In this document: one piece after another, positions 60,807 through 64,000 of the stretch
Position numbering within the stretch: position 1 is the first letter of the stretch
Layout: every line of letters begins with the position of its first letter
Assembly (NCBI GenBank): GCA_947174995.1
Contig: CAMWLC010000006.1
Span: 1-64,000 of the forward strand
Direction: 5' to 3'
DNA from: an uncultured Porphyromonadaceae bacterium
GTDB lineage: Bacteria; Bacteroidota; Bacteroidia; Bacteroidales; Muribaculaceae
DNA length: 64,000 nt
Translations under genes and position numbers: made by a program
Notes under the pieces: model-generated
Database searches by the model: none
Told to the model about the DNA's origin: nothing
The model's input: the letters and a program-made list of their open reading frames with translations, nothing else

Positions 60807-62256
60807 AGCCAACGTATCCGTATTCCGGTCGCTCGACTGGATAACCATCGGACTCTATCTCCTGCTCGTCATCGGAGGAGCGGTCAGCATATATGCGGCC
60901 AGCTACGATTTCGACCGCGCGAGTATGTTCAGTTTCGCGGAGTTTTCAGGTAAGCAGTTCACATGGATTGGACTATCCCTGATCCTCGGATGTGTGATCC
61001 TGCTCCTTGATTACAGACTTTACGAGGCATACGCGTATCCCATATACGGCGCGGTGCTATTACTGCTTCTGGTGACGATATTCATTGCCCCGGACATCAA
61101 GGGTTCGCGCTCATGGCTTGTGCTCGGTCCGGTAAGCCTCCAACCGGCCGAGTTCGGAAAGTTCGCCACAGCTCTCGCTCTCGCCAAACTGTTCGATTCA
61201 TATAATTTCCGGCTAAACGCCAAGATAAGCAACTATCTGCGTGCGCTTATCATCATCTTCATCCCAATCTGCCTTATCCTCATGCAGAGGGAGACGGGAA
61301 GCGCACTCGTCTATCTGTCGCTTATTTTCGTGCTGTACAGGGAGGGGATGAGCGGACTGGTGCTTTTCTCCGTGCTCTGTACGGTCACATATTTCGTCGT
61401 GGCTGTCAAGTTCGCCTCACCCCTTGTGCTCGGGCTGCCGTTGGGCGAGTTTACGGTATTGCTGCTGATATGCCTGGTGTTCTGCCTCATGCTGGTGTTC
61501 TACTGCCGTGATATCTATATCGCGCGCAATGTGATTCTCGGCATGGTGGGAGCCGGAATAGCGGTGACAATTGCCGCCTTGTGTGATGTGCCGGTTCCGG
61601 GCCTTGTTTTCTTTCTGGTGATGCTCGGAGCAGCGATGATCTACGTGTCGCTGGTCATGTTTCACCATCAGATTCAGAAATTCGTCATCACCATGGCCTT
61701 TGCGGTCGTATCGGTGATGTTCATGTTTTCCGTCAACTATGTGTTCGGCACCGTGCTGCAGCCTCATCAGCAAATGCGTATCAAGGTTGCGCTTGGCATC
61801 GAGGAAGATCTCCGCGGAGCGGGCTATAACGTCAATCAGTCGAAAATAGCCATAGGCTCAGGCGGTCTGACTGGCAAGGGATTCCTCAACGGCACGCAGA
61901 CCAAACTGAAATATGTCCCCGAACAGCACACCGATTTCATCTTCTGCACCATAGGAGAGGAGGAGGGATTCGTAGGCTCCGTCGGAGTACTCCTATTGTT
62001 TCTCGCACTTATCCTTCGCGTTATAGCCATTGCGGAGCGGCAACGCTCACCTTTCGGGCGCGTCTACGCATATTGTGTGGTGTCATACCTCATATTCCAT
62101 CTCTGCATCAATGTCGGGATGGTGATCGGACTCTGTCCGGTCATAGGCATACCGCTCCCATTCTTCTCCTACGGCGGCTCGGCTCTATGGGGATTCACCA
62201 TACTTCTCTTCATCATGCTGCGTATAGACGCGAGCCGAAAGGAGCGCAGGGATTGA
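60790..62256 (+). CDS. rodA: Rod shape-determining protein RodA (SEDS)
   Basis: SEDS family; HTDFIFCTIGEEEGFVGS; GTG start, 17-nt overlap with mrdA. Confidence 0.95.
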   Translation: MARSTEANVSVFRSLDWITIGLYLLLVIGGAVSIYAASYDFDRASMFSFAEFSGKQFTWIGLSLILGCVILLLDYRLYEAYAYPIYGAVLLLLLVTIFIAPDIKGSRSWLVLGPVSLQPAEFGKFATALALAKLFDSYNFRLNAKISNYLRALIIIFIPICLILMQRETGSALVYLSLIFVLYREGMSGLVLFSVLCTVTYFVVAVKFASPLVLGLPLGEFTVLLLICLVFCLMLVFYCRDIYIARNVILGMVGAGIAVTIAALCDVPVPGLVFFLVMLGAAMIYVSLVMFHHQIQKFVITMAFAVVSVMFMFSVNYVFGTVLQPHQQMRIKVALGIEEDLRGAGYNVNQSKIAIGSGGLTGKGFLNGTQTKLKYVPEQHTDFIFCTIGEEEGFVGSVGVLLLFLALILRVIAIAERQRSPFGRVYAYCVVSYLIFHLCINVGMVIGLCPVIGIPLPFFSYGGSALWGFTILLFIMLRIDASRKERRD

Positions 62257-62287
62257 GACCATTACGCAAGACAGCATACTTTTTCCC

Positions 62288-63817
62288 ATGAAAGACAGAA
62301 TCTCATCTCCAGGTTCGTACTCCCGCCTCACGGCCCTGCTTCTCTGTGCCGTGACTTTTGTATGCGCGTGGATCTTTTATTCCCATACATTCCCTATCGG
62401 CGATGATCTTGTCTACTGGGACTGGTATCGTGACATCCGGTCACGCCACGGCGATTTGACCGGCTGGCCGATATTCGCATATTCCAACTGGGAGGGTGCC
62501 AATGGCAGATTGGCCAATATGGTCACCCCTCTGTTTCTCTGGTTTTCCCCAGCGTGGCTGAAGGGGTTGCTTGATGCCGTGGTACTGACACTGCTTTTGT
62601 GGTTCGGCCTGCGACTAACGGCACTTTCCGGCAACAAACCGATGGAGGCGCCCGCCGTTTCGCTTTACGCTTTGCTGACCGCCGCCACATTTCCCTGGTG
62701 GGACAGCATGGCGATCACCGACTGCGTGCTCAATTATCCCCTCTCCGATATGCTGGCGCTTGGCTGCCTTATACTGTGGTTCCGACATCCGGCCCGTCAC
62801 TCTGAAGTTTACAGTTGGTGGGCCGCTCTGTTGGGACTCGTGGCCGGGGCCATGCACGAGGCTTCGGGAGTCGCTCTGTGCGGGGCCTTCATTATCTCGC
62901 TTATCCTTGACAGCGACAGCCGCCGCGATACAGTGAGGCGATACCTCACCGTCGGTACGACTCTCGGAACGTTAGTCACACTCTCTTCTCCGGCTATATG
63001 GATAAGATTCGTGGACGGTGCAGTCTCGGAACCGGACGCTCCTCTCTGGAAGATCATACTCGTGAGCGATTACTACCTCATCATTCTGCTTGTTGTGCTC
63101 GGCGTGATGGCTTGTCGCGGCTCATTAATTAGGTATCTTCGTTCGCGTCCCGACATCACACTCCTGCTTGCCGCGGCATTGTTGTCAGCTTGCTTCTCGG
63201 TTGCCGGGGGAGTCATCGGCAGGAGCGGATGGTTTGTGCAGTCCTTCTCCCTTATCGCCCTCTTTAGAATGGTGCCGCGGGATATACGCATCAATACGGT
63301 GCTCTCCATGGCAATGACTGCGGTATTCACAGCCTGTTTCTGCACATTATGGATAGGATCCGCGTATTGGCAGACCATCCTCGGCAAAGAGGGTATCGAG
63401 GTGCTTGAAGAATATGTAAAGGCTCCCGACGGAATAGTGTTTGCCACCCCGACAGAAGAGGAAGATCTTCCGGTGTGGCTACTACGGCGAAACAAGGGGG
63501 TTCCGGATGCCGACGATATGTTTCCCCTGAGGGAGTATGCCGCGAGACTTCACCCCGGTAGCGCTCCGTTTATCGTTCTTCCGACCCCCTTCCGCAATTA
63601 TGTCAAGCCCGGATTTTGTGGCACGGTGCGTTACAGTGATGATTACCTCACTGACTCAAGACCCGAGCATACAGTAATGATCAATCCCACATCAGCGGTC
63701 CCGGGCCCCGAGGAGTGTGAAATCGCGGGGCGGCGCATGACGGTACGGGCAATCCCTTGTGGCGAAGATACACTTTATCACATCACCCCGCGCCGTATTG
63801 ATCCGGGCGACAAATAA
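62288..63817 (+). CDS. Multi-TM membrane protein, DUF6056-like
   Basis: About 10 TM segments followed by a soluble C-terminus; family name is tentative. Confidence 0.55.
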   Translation: MKDRISSPGSYSRLTALLLCAVTFVCAWIFYSHTFPIGDDLVYWDWYRDIRSRHGDLTGWPIFAYSNWEGANGRLANMVTPLFLWFSPAWLKGLLDAVVLTLLLWFGLRLTALSGNKPMEAPAVSLYALLTAATFPWWDSMAITDCVLNYPLSDMLALGCLILWFRHPARHSEVYSWWAALLGLVAGAMHEASGVALCGAFIISLILDSDSRRDTVRRYLTVGTTLGTLVTLSSPAIWIRFVDGAVSEPDAPLWKIILVSDYYLIILLVVLGVMACRGSLIRYLRSRPDITLLLAAALLSACFSVAGGVIGRSGWFVQSFSLIALFRMVPRDIRINTVLSMAMTAVFTACFCTLWIGSAYWQTILGKEGIEVLEEYVKAPDGIVFATPTEEEDLPVWLLRRNKGVPDADDMFPLREYAARLHPGSAPFIVLPTPFRNYVKPGFCGTVRYSDDYLTDSRPEHTVMINPTSAVPGPEECEIAGRRMTVRAIPCGEDTLYHITPRRIDPGDK

Positions 63818-63918
63818 GGGCTGGATCCTGTGCCGCAAAAAATCATCGATACGTTTCAATATATTTCCCCCTCTCGGATGTTATATTGATGTAACAGTAT
63901 TAAAACAATGTAGTTCTT

Positions 63919-64000
63919 ATGGTCAATAAAAGAGAATTTAAGAAATACGTCGACGCAGTTGGCGCATCCGTATGCAACGGTATGATGGAAGCCTACTACG
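63919..64000 (+). CDS. 5' end of a conserved hypothetical protein
   Basis: MVNKREFKKYVDAVGASVCNGMMEAYY... runs off the window. Confidence 0.75.
   Translation, partial: MVNKREFKKYVDAVGASVCNGMMEAYY

Noticed and set aside
1-64000. CRISPR arrays, tRNA/rRNA genes, transposases, prophage or known defence islands
   Set aside because: No regularly spaced repeats, cloverleaf-like intergenic sequence or matching proteins were seen by eye; tRNAscan-SE, minced and a defence-system search would be needed to exclude them formally

Overview
This 64 kb window is almost entirely conserved core genome from a Bacteroidales bacterium, probably Muribaculaceae-like. That placement is inferred from protein content, Bacteroidetes-type TTTG-N19/20-TAnnTTTG promoters and gene order. 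About 49 complete CDS are supported, covering replication and repair (dnaE, holA, gyrA, uvrB, rarA, UvrD-like helicase), cell shape and wall (mreBCD-mrdA-rodA, murA, M23 peptidase), lipid/LPS transport (mlaE/mlaF, lptB), cofactors (lipA, lipB, folE), serine synthesis (serC, serA), iron uptake (FeoA-FeoB fusion), clpC, alaS, tpiA, tsaB and rimM. There are partial CDS at both window edges. I saw no tRNA, rRNA, CRISPR array, transposase, prophage or recognisable defence island. The unusual signals are mostly non-coding: (1) an AGTAGAGGAGGC...GCCTCCTCATT hairpin family clustered three copies at a time next to the stop codons of two unlinked convergent gene pairs; (2) a second palindrome family with covarying arms; (3) antiparallel alaS/M23 promoters forming a perfect inverted repeat; (4) a 22-nt identical core promoter on dnaE and gyrA; (5) an inverted repeat covering the -33 box of serC-serA; (6) a heptamer microsatellite directly upstream of tsaB; (7) a C8 tract in the N-terminus of a CPBP protease. 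The best protein-level leads are a stand-alone HsdR_N-like PD-(D/E)XK protein coupled to a UvrD-type helicase, an LptB with an extra acidic N-terminus, and a secreted transglutaminase-like protein. I found no clear new multi-gene system.
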